This document shows, in pieces, positions 25,270 through 33,431 of a stretch of 36,711 bases of DNA. The notes beneath the pieces are model-generated. The model did not search any database. It saw only the letters and a program-made list of their open reading frames with translations, and was not told the DNA's origin. A program made the translations under genes and the position numbers. This stretch comes from Streptomyces griseorubiginosus. GTDB taxonomy: Bacteria; Actinomycetota; Actinomycetes; Streptomycetales; Streptomycetaceae. Where the stretch lies: positions 1-36,711 of the forward strand of contig NZ_WVUG01000055.1 of assembly GCF_017614965.1 (NCBI RefSeq), given 5' to 3'. Within the stretch, counting starts at the first letter, position 1. Each line of letters starts with the position of its first letter.

Positions 25270-26130
25270 ATGACTGAGCCGCACCACGACGTACGCGGCA
25301 GCGGCCCCGTACTTCTGATCATCCCCGGTGGCGCCGGGCACCCCATGGGCCTCGGTCCGCTGACCGACGCGCTCGCCGACCGGTTCACCGTCGTCACGTA
25401 CGACCCCCTCGGCCTCGCCCATGGACGGCTCGGGGAGCCGGTGGAGGACCAACGGGTCGAGGAGTGGAGCGAGGGGGCACACCGGGTCCTCGAAGCGGTC
25501 CTGCCCGAAGGCGAGTCGGCCTACGTCCTCGGCACCAGCTCCGGCGGCATCGTGGCCCTCGACCTGCTCGCCCGCCGTCCGGAACGGCTGCGGCACGTCG
25601 TCGCGCACGAGCCGCCGTGCGTGGGGGTACTGCCCGACGGTCTCCGGCACCGGGCCATGTTCCGGGCGGTGTACGACACTTACCGCGCGGCGGGCCTGCA
25701 GGCGGCGGCGACACGGCTGAACGCCGCGCTGACGGGACAGGAGCCGTCGCCGGATCCGGTCGGCGGCCACCCCTTGTCCAGAGACGAGGAGTTGAGGAAC
25801 CCCATGGCCCTCTTCCTCGCTCACGTCCTGCGCCAGTTCACCTCCTATCCCCCCGACCTGGCCGCCCTCACCGACTCCCGCAGCCGTCTCACCCTTGCCG
25901 CCGGTTCCGACTCGGGGGGTCAACTGCTCTATCGGACAGCCGAGTTCCTCGCCAACCACACCGGCAGCCGCTTCGTCGAGTTCCCCGGCGGTCACGTCGG
26001 CGTCGCCCAACACCCGGCCGCGTTCGCCGAACGGCTCGTCCAGACGCTGACCCCGCTCCCCGGGTCGTCGAACAGGACCCGCACCTCCGGTCCGTCAGTC
26101 CACCGCACGGCCAACTCCCCTGCCCCGTAG
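25270..26130 (+). CDS. Alpha/beta hydrolase
   Basis: 286 aa. It starts MTEPHHDVRGSGPVLLIIPGGAGHPMGLGPL with the oxyanion motif IPGGAG. The nucleophile elbow is LGTSSGGIVALDLL (Ser90 in G-T-S-S-G), and the catalytic His is probably that of VEFPGGHVGVAQHP near residue 240. The last 45 or so residues (NRTRTSGPSVHRTANSPAP) are low-complexity and lie entirely within the antisense end of the DUF2264 gene, with a 139-bp convergent overlap. One of the two 3' ends may therefore have been extended by loss of a stop or a frameshift. Substrate unknown; not clearly part of the pectin block. Confidence 0.86.
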   Translation: MTEPHHDVRGSGPVLLIIPGGAGHPMGLGPLTDALADRFTVVTYDPLGLAHGRLGEPVEDQRVEEWSEGAHRVLEAVLPEGESAYVLGTSSGGIVALDLLARRPERLRHVVAHEPPCVGVLPDGLRHRAMFRAVYDTYRAAGLQAAATRLNAALTGQEPSPDPVGGHPLSRDEELRNPMALFLAHVLRQFTSYPPDLAALTDSRSRLTLAAGSDSGGQLLYRTAEFLANHTGSRFVEFPGGHVGVAQHPAAFAERLVQTLTPLPGSSNRTRTSGPSVHRTANSPAP

Positions 26131-27728
26131 GGCTCCACGGACACCGTCTCCCCCAACGGCACAGGATTCGCCTGCCCGGTGAGCCGCGCCAGGGCCACGA
26201 AGAGCGTGGCCTCGTCGCCGGTGATCCCGGTGAGGGTGTCCGACAGGCCGACGGCCGGGAGGAGTTCGGCTCGCAGCCCTTCCTCTTCCGCCGTCCATCC
26301 CGTCACCCGGACCGGCGTCCCCGGTCCCGCACCGGTGACTCTGAACGCCCGCACCTCCACGGCCCCTCGCACCAGCACCACACTGGTGACCCGGGCGCCC
26401 GCGCCGGCGAGATGCCGTGACGCCGCCCATCCGTCGCCCACGCCCAACGGCTCGATCTCGGTCCGGCCCGGGTGGTCGCCGATGATCACGCTGTTGTCGT
26501 ACGACGGGGAGGGCGCCGTCGCCGTCGAGTACGCGAGGCGCGTGTAGTACGGGTCGTAGCGGACGTCCTCGCTGCCGTGGTTGTGAAGGCGCACCAGGCC
26601 GTCCGAAGCGGTCGACTGCACAAGCCAGTTGGGCGGGACGATCGGTGTAGTCGCGTCCCCGCGCTCGGCGGGTCCCGGTTCCTCCGTCGCCGTCCACACC
26701 GGGTGGTCGGGCGGCAGGAGGAGGCCGAGGAAGCCCTTGGCGGCCCAGTACGGCGAGGCGGGGCCCGAATACCCTTGCAGGACGGCCGGGTCGGGGCCGT
26801 GCCAGCCGAGGGTGAGAAGACCTCGGTCGTCCACGGCTCCCCGTTCCAGGAAGTACTTCAGCGCGCCCGAGGCGAGCCTGCGCGTCTCCCCGGGGGCGAG
26901 GGGCGTCCGGTCCGTCAGCGCGCCGAGCCACAGCGGTGCCGTGGTGGCGAAACGGTAGGTCAGGGAACGGCCCTGGTGCATCGGCGCGCCGTCGCCGCCG
27001 AAGAGACGGGCGTAGTCCTCCAGATGGCGCGAGAGTCTGCCGCCGTAGAGGTCGAGCAGGCGTTCGTCGTCGGCGAGCCACGCGTGCAGCATCGGGTAGA
27101 GGTGCATCGCCCAGCCGTTGTAGTAGTCGAACTTGCGGCCGTCCCCGTCGGTGTACCAGCCGTCTCCGAGGTACCAGTCCTCGATGCGTTCCAGGCCGCG
27201 GTCGATCGCCTTGCGGGAGGCCACCGTCTCGTGACCGATCTCGTCGAGGAATCCGCCCACCGTCACGGGAAACAGTTCCCAGTTGCACGGCCATGCCTCG
27301 GCGGTCAGCGCGTCGCCGAGCCAGGCCGCCGCCCGCTGTCGTACCCCGTCGTCCAGCCGGTCCCACAGCAGCGGGCGGGTCAGGCGCAGGGCGAGGGCGA
27401 TGGAAGCTGCCTCGACCAGGGGCTGGCCGCGGTCCTCGATGCGGGGCCAGACGCCCGCGGTGCCGGCCGCGAGGCCCTCGGCGTAGCGCTGGAGAGCGCT
27501 CTCGTCTCGGCGGAAGGCCGCGAGGAGGAGCGTCCGGGCGTACCCCTCGAGGCCGTCGGAGAGCCGGCCCGACCAGCTCTGGCGGTCACCGGGAAGGTGG
27601 TAGAGCGCGCCGCCCTCGGCCGCGTACGGCTCGACCGCGGCGAGCAGGGCGTCGGCGGCCGCCTCCCAGTGGGCTCGGGTGCAACCGGTGCGCGGGCTCA
27701 GGGTGACGTCGGCGACAGGCAGGTGCAT
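25992..27728 (-). CDS. DUF2264 domain protein
   Basis: 578 aa from ATG 27728 (MHLPVADVTLSPRTG), the start most like the family; an ATG at 27812 overlaps the preceding gene by 4 bp and is in frame. Blocks: SWSGRLSDGLEGYARTLLLAAFR, CNWELFPVTVGGFLDEIG, DWYLGDGWYTDGDGRKFDYYNGWAMHLYPMLHAW and GYSGPASPYWAAKGFLGLLLPPDHPVW. This is an (alpha/alpha)6-barrel-like protein found in polysaccharide utilisation loci, with no signal peptide, so it is probably cytoplasmic. A role in breaking down rhamnogalacturonan oligosaccharides is inferred from position just after the acetylesterase gene. Catalytic residues are not established as far as I know. Confidence 0.85.
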   Translation of the reverse strand: MHLPVADVTLSPRTGCTRAHWEAAADALLAAVEPYAAEGGALYHLPGDRQSWSGRLSDGLEGYARTLLLAAFRRDESALQRYAEGLAAGTAGVWPRIEDRGQPLVEAASIALALRLTRPLLWDRLDDGVRQRAAAWLGDALTAEAWPCNWELFPVTVGGFLDEIGHETVASRKAIDRGLERIEDWYLGDGWYTDGDGRKFDYYNGWAMHLYPMLHAWLADDERLLDLYGGRLSRHLEDYARLFGGDGAPMHQGRSLTYRFATTAPLWLGALTDRTPLAPGETRRLASGALKYFLERGAVDDRGLLTLGWHGPDPAVLQGYSGPASPYWAAKGFLGLLLPPDHPVWTATEEPGPAERGDATTPIVPPNWLVQSTASDGLVRLHNHGSEDVRYDPYYTRLAYSTATAPSPSYDNSVIIGDHPGRTEIEPLGVGDGWAASRHLAGAGARVTSVVLVRGAVEVRAFRVTGAGPGTPVRVTGWTAEEEGLRAELLPAVGLSDTLTGITGDEATLFVALARLTGQANPVPLGETVSVEPYGAGELAVRWTDGPEVRVLFDDPGSGVSVWTSRSANAAGCWATPT

Positions 27729-27808
27729 CGGCTCTCTCTCAGGGAATTCCGGATCACCCGGAGGGAAGACCTGGGGCGCCCCGGTTCCGGTCGAGACGCC
27801 CCAGGCGT

Positions 27809-28855
27809 TCATCCCGCCCGCACCAGGCCCTTCGGCACCAGGTGCTGGGCGAGAAGTCCGTCACGGACAAGACCCGCGTACACCGTCGCACCGTATGCGG
27901 AGGTGTGGGTGTTGTCCTTCTTCTCGTTGTAGAGGTAGATCGCTTTGGAGCCCTCGACACCCAGGGACTCCACCAGCGCCTTCGTCCTCGCGGTCAGATC
28001 GATCAACGGTACGTGCTCCGCGGCCGCCACCGACCGGATGACCGCGGGATGATCCACACCGAGACCATTGACCAGCAGCGCTGTGTTGTTGTTCAAGGTG
28101 CCGTCCGCATTGAACCACCGCCGCACGATCGGCGTCACCAGGACCGGCTTTCCGCCCCTGTCCCGCACCCCGGCCACGAGCGTCTCCAGGTTGGCCCGGT
28201 AGGTCGCCTCGTCGGTCGTCTTGTCGTTGTGCGCCAGCTGGATCAGTACCAGGTCACCGGGGCGGATCAGGGGTCGCACCGTCCCCCACAGCTGCGGGTT
28301 CCCCAGGTACGTGACCGTACTCTCGCCGGAATCCGCGTAGTTGGCCACCGACACGCCCTTGCGGAGGAACCGCGGGAGCTGCTGGCCCCAGCCGGAGTAC
28401 GGGTCGGCGGGCTGGTCGCAGACCGTGGAGTCGCCGACGAGGAGGATCTGGCGGGTGTGCCGGGCCGCCGGGGTGACGCGAATGCCCGCCAGGGCGGGGG
28501 CCGAGCCGCCAAGGGCCAGGTCCAGGCCGGGCGTTCCGTCCGGGCCGGTCGGCTCGCCCTCCGGTGTACGGACGTTCACGGTGAAGCTGCGGGCCACGCG
28601 CTCGCCGGCCGCGGCGGGCGTCTCGGGGAGCAGGGAGCGGCGGGTCTCGCCGCTGATGCCGGTGCTGGACGCGGCCTCGCCGCCGAGCAGGACGGTCACG
28701 TCGTAGGCGCCGGGCGGCACGTCGAAGTGGCAGGCGGTGGCGGTGCAGTGATCCAGGCCGACGGGCTGTGTCGCCTCGTGGGCCTGGGCCGGCGTGGCGG
28801 TCAGTCCGGCGCCGAGGGTCAGGGCCGCCAGCACGGTCGGCTTGAAACGTCTCAT
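27809..28855 (-). CDS. Secreted rhamnogalacturonan acetylesterase (CE12-type SGNH hydrolase)
   Basis: 348 aa with a signal peptide (MRRFKPTVLAALTLGAGLTATPAQA). Residues 27-130 are a beta-rich carbohydrate-binding-like domain (YDVTVLLGGEAASSTGISGE). The catalytic domain starts ILLVGDSTVCDQPADPYSGWGQQL, with Ser143 in GDS. The oxyanion Asn is in QLAHNDKTT, and the catalytic Asp and His are in KKDNTHTSAYGA. The family removes acetyl groups from the galacturonic acid of rhamnogalacturonan I, which opens the chain to the PL4 lyase encoded divergently. GGAGGG lies 8 nt before the ATG. The AAGCGCTTTC site is 67 bp upstream. Confidence 0.88.
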   Translation of the reverse strand: MRRFKPTVLAALTLGAGLTATPAQAHEATQPVGLDHCTATACHFDVPPGAYDVTVLLGGEAASSTGISGETRRSLLPETPAAAGERVARSFTVNVRTPEGEPTGPDGTPGLDLALGGSAPALAGIRVTPAARHTRQILLVGDSTVCDQPADPYSGWGQQLPRFLRKGVSVANYADSGESTVTYLGNPQLWGTVRPLIRPGDLVLIQLAHNDKTTDEATYRANLETLVAGVRDRGGKPVLVTPIVRRWFNADGTLNNNTALLVNGLGVDHPAVIRSVAAAEHVPLIDLTARTKALVESLGVEGSKAIYLYNEKKDNTHTSAYGATVYAGLVRDGLLAQHLVPKGLVRAG

Positions 28856-28921
28856 TCGCGAATCCCTCCGTAGAACGACCGGAACGACAGAGCCTGGCCG
28901 CTGGACCGTACCGCCACTGGC

Positions 28922-28993
28922 AAGCGCTTTCTAGCCCTTGGAGCGATTTCACATGACTGCCAACCTCCATCAGGTGAAAGCCCTTTCGCGAAA
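28922..28993. promoter_or_regulatory. Operator cluster between the acetylesterase and the PL4 lyase genes
   Basis: The divergent intergenic region holds AAGCGCTTTC (28922-28931), an inverted pair TTTCAC/GTGAAA (28947-28952 and 28974-28979) and the perfect palindrome TTTCGCGAAA (28984-28993). AAGCGCTTTC recurs at 33359-33368, the other end of the pectin block. The CG-centred form resembles LacI-family operators; no regulator gene is in the window. Confidence 0.55.
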
Positions 28994-29055
28994 TCGATTC
29001 AACTGTCACCCTGCCAAGCACTCGCACCCCCACGGCTCATGAAGGAGGCACCCCC

Positions 29056-30735
29056 ATGTCCGAAACCGCGAACAGACCGGTCGGCCGCCGCACCTTCGTC
29101 CTCGGCACCGCGGCCACCGCGTCCGCCGCCGCCCTCGCCGGTCCGCTCGCCGGCTCCGCGTCCGCCGCCGGCTTCGGCTGGAGCGACGACGGCTCCCACT
29201 ACGTCGTCGACACCGGCGCGAGCCTGGTCTTCAAGGTCAGCAAGACCAACGGCGACCTGACCTCGCTCGTCTACAAGGGCACGGAGTACCAGGGGTACGG
29301 CGGCAAGAACTCCCACATCGAATCCGGCCTCGGCACCTCGACGGTGACGATCGCTCAGTCCGGCCCGACCATCCTGGTCTCCGTCACCTACGGCACGCTT
29401 CGGCACTACTACGCGGCCCGCAGCGGCGAGAACAACGCCTATCTGTGGACCGACAAGGCCGACGACTCGGTTTCCGCGACCCGTTACATCGTGCGCGTCA
29501 AAGCCGGGATGTTCCTCAACGACGAACCCGACAGCTACACGTACACGACGAGCACCGTCGAAGCCTCGGACGTCTTCGCCAAGTCCGACGGCCAGACCCG
29601 CTCCAAGCACTACTCCAGGCTGCGGGTCATCGACTACGAATACATCGGCTGGACGACGGGAAGCGTCGGCCTGTACATGGTCCGCTCCAACCACGAGAAG
29701 GCGTCCGGCGGCCCCTTCTACCGCTCCCTGCTGCGCCACCAGAGCGCCGACGGCGGCGGCCTCTACGAGATCCTCTACTACGGCGAGAACCAGACGGAGT
29801 CCCAGCGCTTCGGCCTCCAGGGCCCCTACGTCATCGCCTTCACCGACGGCGGCGCGCCCTCGTCGTCGCTCCACCACGCCAACATCACTACGGCCTGGGC
29901 GGATTCGCTCGGCATCTCCGGGTACGTGCCCGCGAGCGGACGCGGAAAGGTCGCCGGCGTCGGGATCACCGGACGCGACACGGCGTACCCGTACACCGTG
30001 GGCCTCGCCAACTCGGCCGCGCAGTACTGGGGTTCGGCGCGCTCCTCCGACGGCTACTTCTCCCTTCCGGGTGTGCTGCCGGGGACGTACACGCTGACCG
30101 TCTACAAGGGCGAACTGGCCGTCTACAGCGGCTCGGTGGTGGTCACCGCGGGCGGCACGACCACGCTCAACACCATCGCCGTCCCGTCCTCGAACGACCC
30201 GAGCAACGCGAGCGCGATCTGGCGCATCGGCGACTGGAACGGCTCGCCGAGCGGGTTCAAGAACGCCGACCTGATGACGTACGCGCATCCGTCCGACGTC
30301 CGTGCCGCCTCCTGGACCGGCAACGTGGTGATCGGCAGCGGCGGTGAGACGTCCGCGTTCCCCTGCTATCTGTGGAAGGACGTCAACAGCGGCATCGTCG
30401 TCTACTTCAAGCTGACCGCCGCCCAGGCCGCCGCGGCGCACACCCTGCGGATCGGGGTGACGACGGCCTATGCCAACGGCCGGCCGCAGGTCGTCGTCAA
30501 CGACACCTGGACCTCCGCCGTCCCCTCGCCGCCCGCCCAGCCGAGCACCCGGTCGCTGACCGTGGGCTCCTACCGGGGCAACAACCACACGTTCACCTAC
30601 AGCGTGCCCGCGTCCGCCTGGCTGACGGACGCCAGTGCCTACAACACGCTGAAGATCTACGTGGCGAGCGGCTCGGGGTCGACCTCCTATCTGAGCGCGG
30701 GCACGTCGATCGACGCGATCGATCTGCTGATCTGA
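29056..30735 (+). CDS. Secreted rhamnogalacturonan lyase (PL4)
   Basis: 559 aa, ATG 29056 with AAGGAGG 8 nt upstream. A Tat-type signal (GRRTFVLGTAATASAAALAG, ending ASA about residue 35) implies export in folded form. The N-terminal beta-sandwich domain has NDEPDSYTYTTSTVEASDVF, KSDGQTRSKHYS and YMVRSNHEKASGGPFY, where lysine and histidine of the family active site are expected. An Ig-like middle domain follows (GRGKVAGVGITGRDT, GYFSLPGVLPGTYTLTVYKGELAV). The third, jelly-roll domain starts IWRIGDWNGSPSGFKNADLM. This three-domain order is typical of PL4, which cleaves the alternating rhamnose-galacturonate backbone by beta-elimination. Confidence 0.9.
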   Translation: MSETANRPVGRRTFVLGTAATASAAALAGPLAGSASAAGFGWSDDGSHYVVDTGASLVFKVSKTNGDLTSLVYKGTEYQGYGGKNSHIESGLGTSTVTIAQSGPTILVSVTYGTLRHYYAARSGENNAYLWTDKADDSVSATRYIVRVKAGMFLNDEPDSYTYTTSTVEASDVFAKSDGQTRSKHYSRLRVIDYEYIGWTTGSVGLYMVRSNHEKASGGPFYRSLLRHQSADGGGLYEILYYGENQTESQRFGLQGPYVIAFTDGGAPSSSLHHANITTAWADSLGISGYVPASGRGKVAGVGITGRDTAYPYTVGLANSAAQYWGSARSSDGYFSLPGVLPGTYTLTVYKGELAVYSGSVVVTAGGTTTLNTIAVPSSNDPSNASAIWRIGDWNGSPSGFKNADLMTYAHPSDVRAASWTGNVVIGSGGETSAFPCYLWKDVNSGIVVYFKLTAAQAAAAHTLRIGVTTAYANGRPQVVVNDTWTSAVPSPPAQPSTRSLTVGSYRGNNHTFTYSVPASAWLTDASAYNTLKIYVASGSGSTSYLSAGTSIDAIDLLI

Positions 30736-30737
30736 CG

Positions 30738-32147
30738 TCAGGTGCCGCGCGTCCACTGCTGGTTGGTGCCTCCGTTGCAGGTGTAGGTGATGATCGCGGC
30801 GGAGTTGGCGGTGGACGCGCCGGACACGTCCAGGCACTCACCACTGGCGCGGGCCTTGATGTTCACATAGGAGCCCGAGGTGACGACCGACCACTGCTGG
30901 GCGGTGGCGCCGGTGCAGTTCTCCTGGGTGACGTCGGCGGCGTTCTCCTGCAGGCACAGGGAGCTGCCGCGGCCCATCAGCTCGTAGTAGCCGGTCCCGA
31001 GGTCCTTGAACCACCACTTCTGGTTGGTGCCGCCGTTGCAGGTGTACTGGCTGATGGCGACGCCCTGCCACAGGGACTGGTTCGCCACGTCCGCGCACTT
31101 GCCGCTGTGCCGGGCGACGAGCGTGTTGTACGTGGCGCTCGTCCCGCTGATCGTGCCGGCGGTGGTGTCGACGGTGACCTCGGGGTACCAGGACATGGAC
31201 ATCGAGGTGGAGGTGGGGAAGGACAGCGGCAGCCAGACGTAGCGGGAGTCGTTGACCGTGCCGCCGAAGGAGTTGCCCCACCGGTCGCCCATGTAGAGGT
31301 ACGAGGTGCCCGAGGTGCCGGTGACCGTCAGGACGTAGGCGGTCTGGGAGTTGTAGGCCGTGGAGTCGCCGACGTTGGTCCAGGAGGTCCAGGGGCCGGA
31401 GAGGCTGGTGGCGGTGGCGTACTGCTGCTGGTTGGCGCTCCAGCCGGTCGCGCCCGAGGTCAGCATGAAGTAGACGCCGCCCCGTTTGAACAGGGCCGGG
31501 GCCTCACGGTGGCCGCCGGGCCAGGGGTTGGCGACCAGGCCGGCGATGGCCGTGTAGTCGGCGGTGAGCCGGTAGATGTGCAGGTCGTAGTTCTCGTTGG
31601 CCGCCGAGACCATGTACGCGGTTCCGTCGGTGTCGACGAACGTCGTGAGGTCACGGGACATGTACTGGCCCAGCGGCTGGAAACTGCCCTGGTAGGTGTA
31701 GTTCCCGTCGACGGTGTCGGAGACGGCGACGGCGGCACGGGCCTCGCTGTAGTCGACGCCGTTCTCCTTGTGCATCCACATCACGAACTTGCCGGTGGAA
31801 GCGTTGTAGACGACCTTCGGGCGCTCGATGTAGGCGGTGCCCAGTTCGGTGGCGGAGGACTGGGTCAGGACGTGGTTCCTGAACTCCCAGTTCTTCAGGT
31901 CGGTGGAGCGGTAGGCGTCCACGTACCGGAAGGTGTTGTCGGCGTTGCGGTCCTCGCCGAACCAGTAGTAGTAGGAGCCGACCTTGATGACGCCCCCGCC
32001 GTGCGCGTGGACGGCGGCGCCCGAAGTGTCGGTGAACCGGGTGCCGTTGGTGATCGTCTGGGCGGCCGCCTGGGCGGGGCCGGCGGTGGCGAGGGCAGCG
32101 GACAGGCCCAGGCACAGGGCGAGCAGGACCGCGTACGCACGTCTCAT
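30738..32147 (-). CDS. Secreted GH43 (subfamily 24-like) galactanase with ricin-type CBM13
   Basis: 469 aa from ATG 32147; GTG 32156 is in frame but too close to its GGAG. Signal peptide MRRAYAVLLALCLGLSAALATAGPAQA. The five-bladed propeller starts DTSGAAVHAHGGGVIKVGSYYYWFGEDRN and includes ERPKVVYNASTGKFVMWMH. This matches the exo-beta-1,3-galactanase-like GH43_24 group, which usually lacks the common N-terminal base Asp. A ricin B domain follows from about residue 340, with QxW repeats in NQKWWF, AQQWSV and NQQWTR. It would act on galactan side chains outside the cell. It starts one base after the stop of the upstream GH43 gene, so the two are translated together. It converges with the PL4 lyase at a 2-bp gap. 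Confidence 0.88.
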   Translation of the reverse strand: MRRAYAVLLALCLGLSAALATAGPAQAAAQTITNGTRFTDTSGAAVHAHGGGVIKVGSYYYWFGEDRNADNTFRYVDAYRSTDLKNWEFRNHVLTQSSATELGTAYIERPKVVYNASTGKFVMWMHKENGVDYSEARAAVAVSDTVDGNYTYQGSFQPLGQYMSRDLTTFVDTDGTAYMVSAANENYDLHIYRLTADYTAIAGLVANPWPGGHREAPALFKRGGVYFMLTSGATGWSANQQQYATATSLSGPWTSWTNVGDSTAYNSQTAYVLTVTGTSGTSYLYMGDRWGNSFGGTVNDSRYVWLPLSFPTSTSMSMSWYPEVTVDTTAGTISGTSATYNTLVARHSGKCADVANQSLWQGVAISQYTCNGGTNQKWWFKDLGTGYYELMGRGSSLCLQENAADVTQENCTGATAQQWSVVTSGSYVNIKARASGECLDVSGASTANSAAIITYTCNGGTNQQWTRGT

Positions 32148-32148
32148 C

Positions 32149-33246
32149 TCACACACTCTCCTTCACGGAGTCGGCCGCCGTGTCGGCCACGGGGATGCCG
32201 AAGTGGGGGGTGCCGTCCGGGTTCCAGTCGAGCCGCTGGATCCGGGTGTGGCGGTTGGGGTCGTCCAGGGGGTCGCCGGTGATCTCCTTGTACGGGCGCG
32301 CGTGGTAGACGAGCACGTCGCTGCGGCCGTCCTCGGCGACCGTGAAGCAGTTGTGGCCGGGGCCGTACTGCTTCGTCGTGTCGTTGCTGGTGAAGACCGG
32401 GACCGGGGACTTGGACCAGTTCGCGGGGTCCATGAGGTCGGCGTGCGCGTCGGCCGTCAGCAGGCCCATGCAGTAGTGGTGGTCGGTGGCGGACGCCGAG
32501 TAGGACAGGAAGAGCCGGCCGTTTCGGGCGAGGACGGCCGGGCCCTCGTTGACCTTGTAGCCGACGCACTCCCAGTCGAACTCCGGGGTGGACAGCCTTA
32601 CTTGGGGCCCCGTCAGGGTCCAGGGGTTCGCCATCCGGGACAGCCACAGGGCGGTGTTGTTGTCCATGCCGGGCTCGTGCTGGGCCCAGACGAGATAGCG
32701 CGTTCCGCGGTGACTGAAGGTGGTGGCGTCGAGGGAGAAGGTTTCCCAGGCCGTTCTCACCTGTCCCTTCTCCACCCAGGTCCCCTTGAACGGATCGGCA
32801 CCGGCGTTCTCCAGGACCCAGATGCGGATGTCCCAGACGCTTTCGGCGGGCGCGGAGGCGAAGTAGACGTACCACTTGCCGCCGATGCGGTGGATCTCCG
32901 GCGCCCAGATGTGCGCGCCCATCGCACCGGTGGCGTGCCTGGCCCAGATGGCCGACTCGGCGGCCGTCGCGAGCCCGTCGAGGGTGCGGGAACGGCGCAG
33001 GACGATCCGGTCGTACTCGGGGACCGTCGCCGTGAAGTAGTAGAAGCCGTCGGCATGGCGGTGGATGTACGGGTCGGCGCGCTGCCGGACGAGCGGATTC
33101 ACGAACGGGGCGGCCTGCCCGTTCGGCGCGGCGGTGGCCGGGGTGGGGGTCGCCGCGAGGGCGCCCGCGGCCAGGGCGGCTCCCTTCAGCATCAGTCGGC
33201 GGGGGGGGGGATGGGGGTCTGCGGGCACGTCGTCATCGCGGCTCAT
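32149..33246 (-). CDS. Secreted GH43 (subfamily 26-like) arabinofuranosidase
   Basis: 365 aa, ATG 33246 with GAGAGG 8 nt upstream. A Tat-like signal reads PPPRRLMLKGAALAAGALAATPTPATA. The propeller domain has the family's acid residues: Asp58 in RQRADPYIHRHADGFYYF (general base), the Asp in SLDATTF, and the Glu in YKVNEGPAVLARNG (general acid). Relatives release arabinose from arabinan side chains. The signal region is coded through a run of ten Cs (33201-33210), prone to slippage; a slip would abolish the enzyme. It is the first gene of a two-gene unit with the GH43_24 gene. Confidence 0.88.
   Translation of the reverse strand: MSRDDDVPADPHPPPRRLMLKGAALAAGALAATPTPATAAPNGQAAPFVNPLVRQRADPYIHRHADGFYYFTATVPEYDRIVLRRSRTLDGLATAAESAIWARHATGAMGAHIWAPEIHRIGGKWYVYFASAPAESVWDIRIWVLENAGADPFKGTWVEKGQVRTAWETFSLDATTFSHRGTRYLVWAQHEPGMDNNTALWLSRMANPWTLTGPQVRLSTPEFDWECVGYKVNEGPAVLARNGRLFLSYSASATDHHYCMGLLTADAHADLMDPANWSKSPVPVFTSNDTTKQYGPGHNCFTVAEDGRSDVLVYHARPYKEITGDPLDDPNRHTRIQRLDWNPDGTPHFGIPVADTAADSVKESV
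33201..33210. repeat. Homopolymer run (G10 on the plus strand) in the GH43 signal region
   Basis: Ten identical bases encode the Pro-rich stretch just before the twin arginines. The long run is unusual even here and is a site for frameshift by slippage. In the sequence as given the frame is open. Confidence 0.85.
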
Positions 33247-33271
33247 ACGGCTTGCCTCTCGGGGGTGTTCG

Positions 33272-33289
33272 AGATGTCAAACAACATCT
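33272..33289. promoter_or_regulatory. Inverted repeat upstream of the GH43 pair
   Basis: AGATGT-CAAACA-ACATCT has perfect 6-bp arms around a 6-nt centre, 26 bp upstream of the GH43 start. Outer half-sites GTTCG and CGAAC (33268-33272 and 33297-33301) form a second, wider pair. It is probably a regulator site; the protein is unknown. Confidence 0.5.
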
Positions 33290-33358
33290 GTCATGACGAA
33301 CGCCGAAAAGGTAAGGGTGTGGAACGGGGAGGTCAACGGGTCTGACGCGACGGACAGG

Positions 33359-33368
33359 AAGCGCTTTC
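33359..33368. promoter_or_regulatory. Second AAGCGCTTTC operator-like site
   Basis: The same ten bases occur at 28922-28931 in the acetylesterase/lyase promoter region. This copy lies between the GH43 pair and the divergent anchored protein, about 113 bp from the GH43 start and 64 bp from the GTG at 33432. Confidence 0.5.
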
Positions 33369-33431
33369 GACACGGTCCGCCGGAGCGCCGGTTTTCTGTT
33401 ATCGCCGCTCCACCCCGCCGTCTCCACCCAC

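Noticed and set aside
28999..30837. Minus-strand open frame of 612 codons over the PL4 lyase
   Set aside because: Antisense artefact of strong third-position G/C bias; the plus-strand product has clear family motifs.
30372..32282. Plus-strand open frame of 636 codons across the PL4 end and the GH43_24 gene
   Set aside because: Crosses two real genes on opposite strands and has no recognisable sequence.
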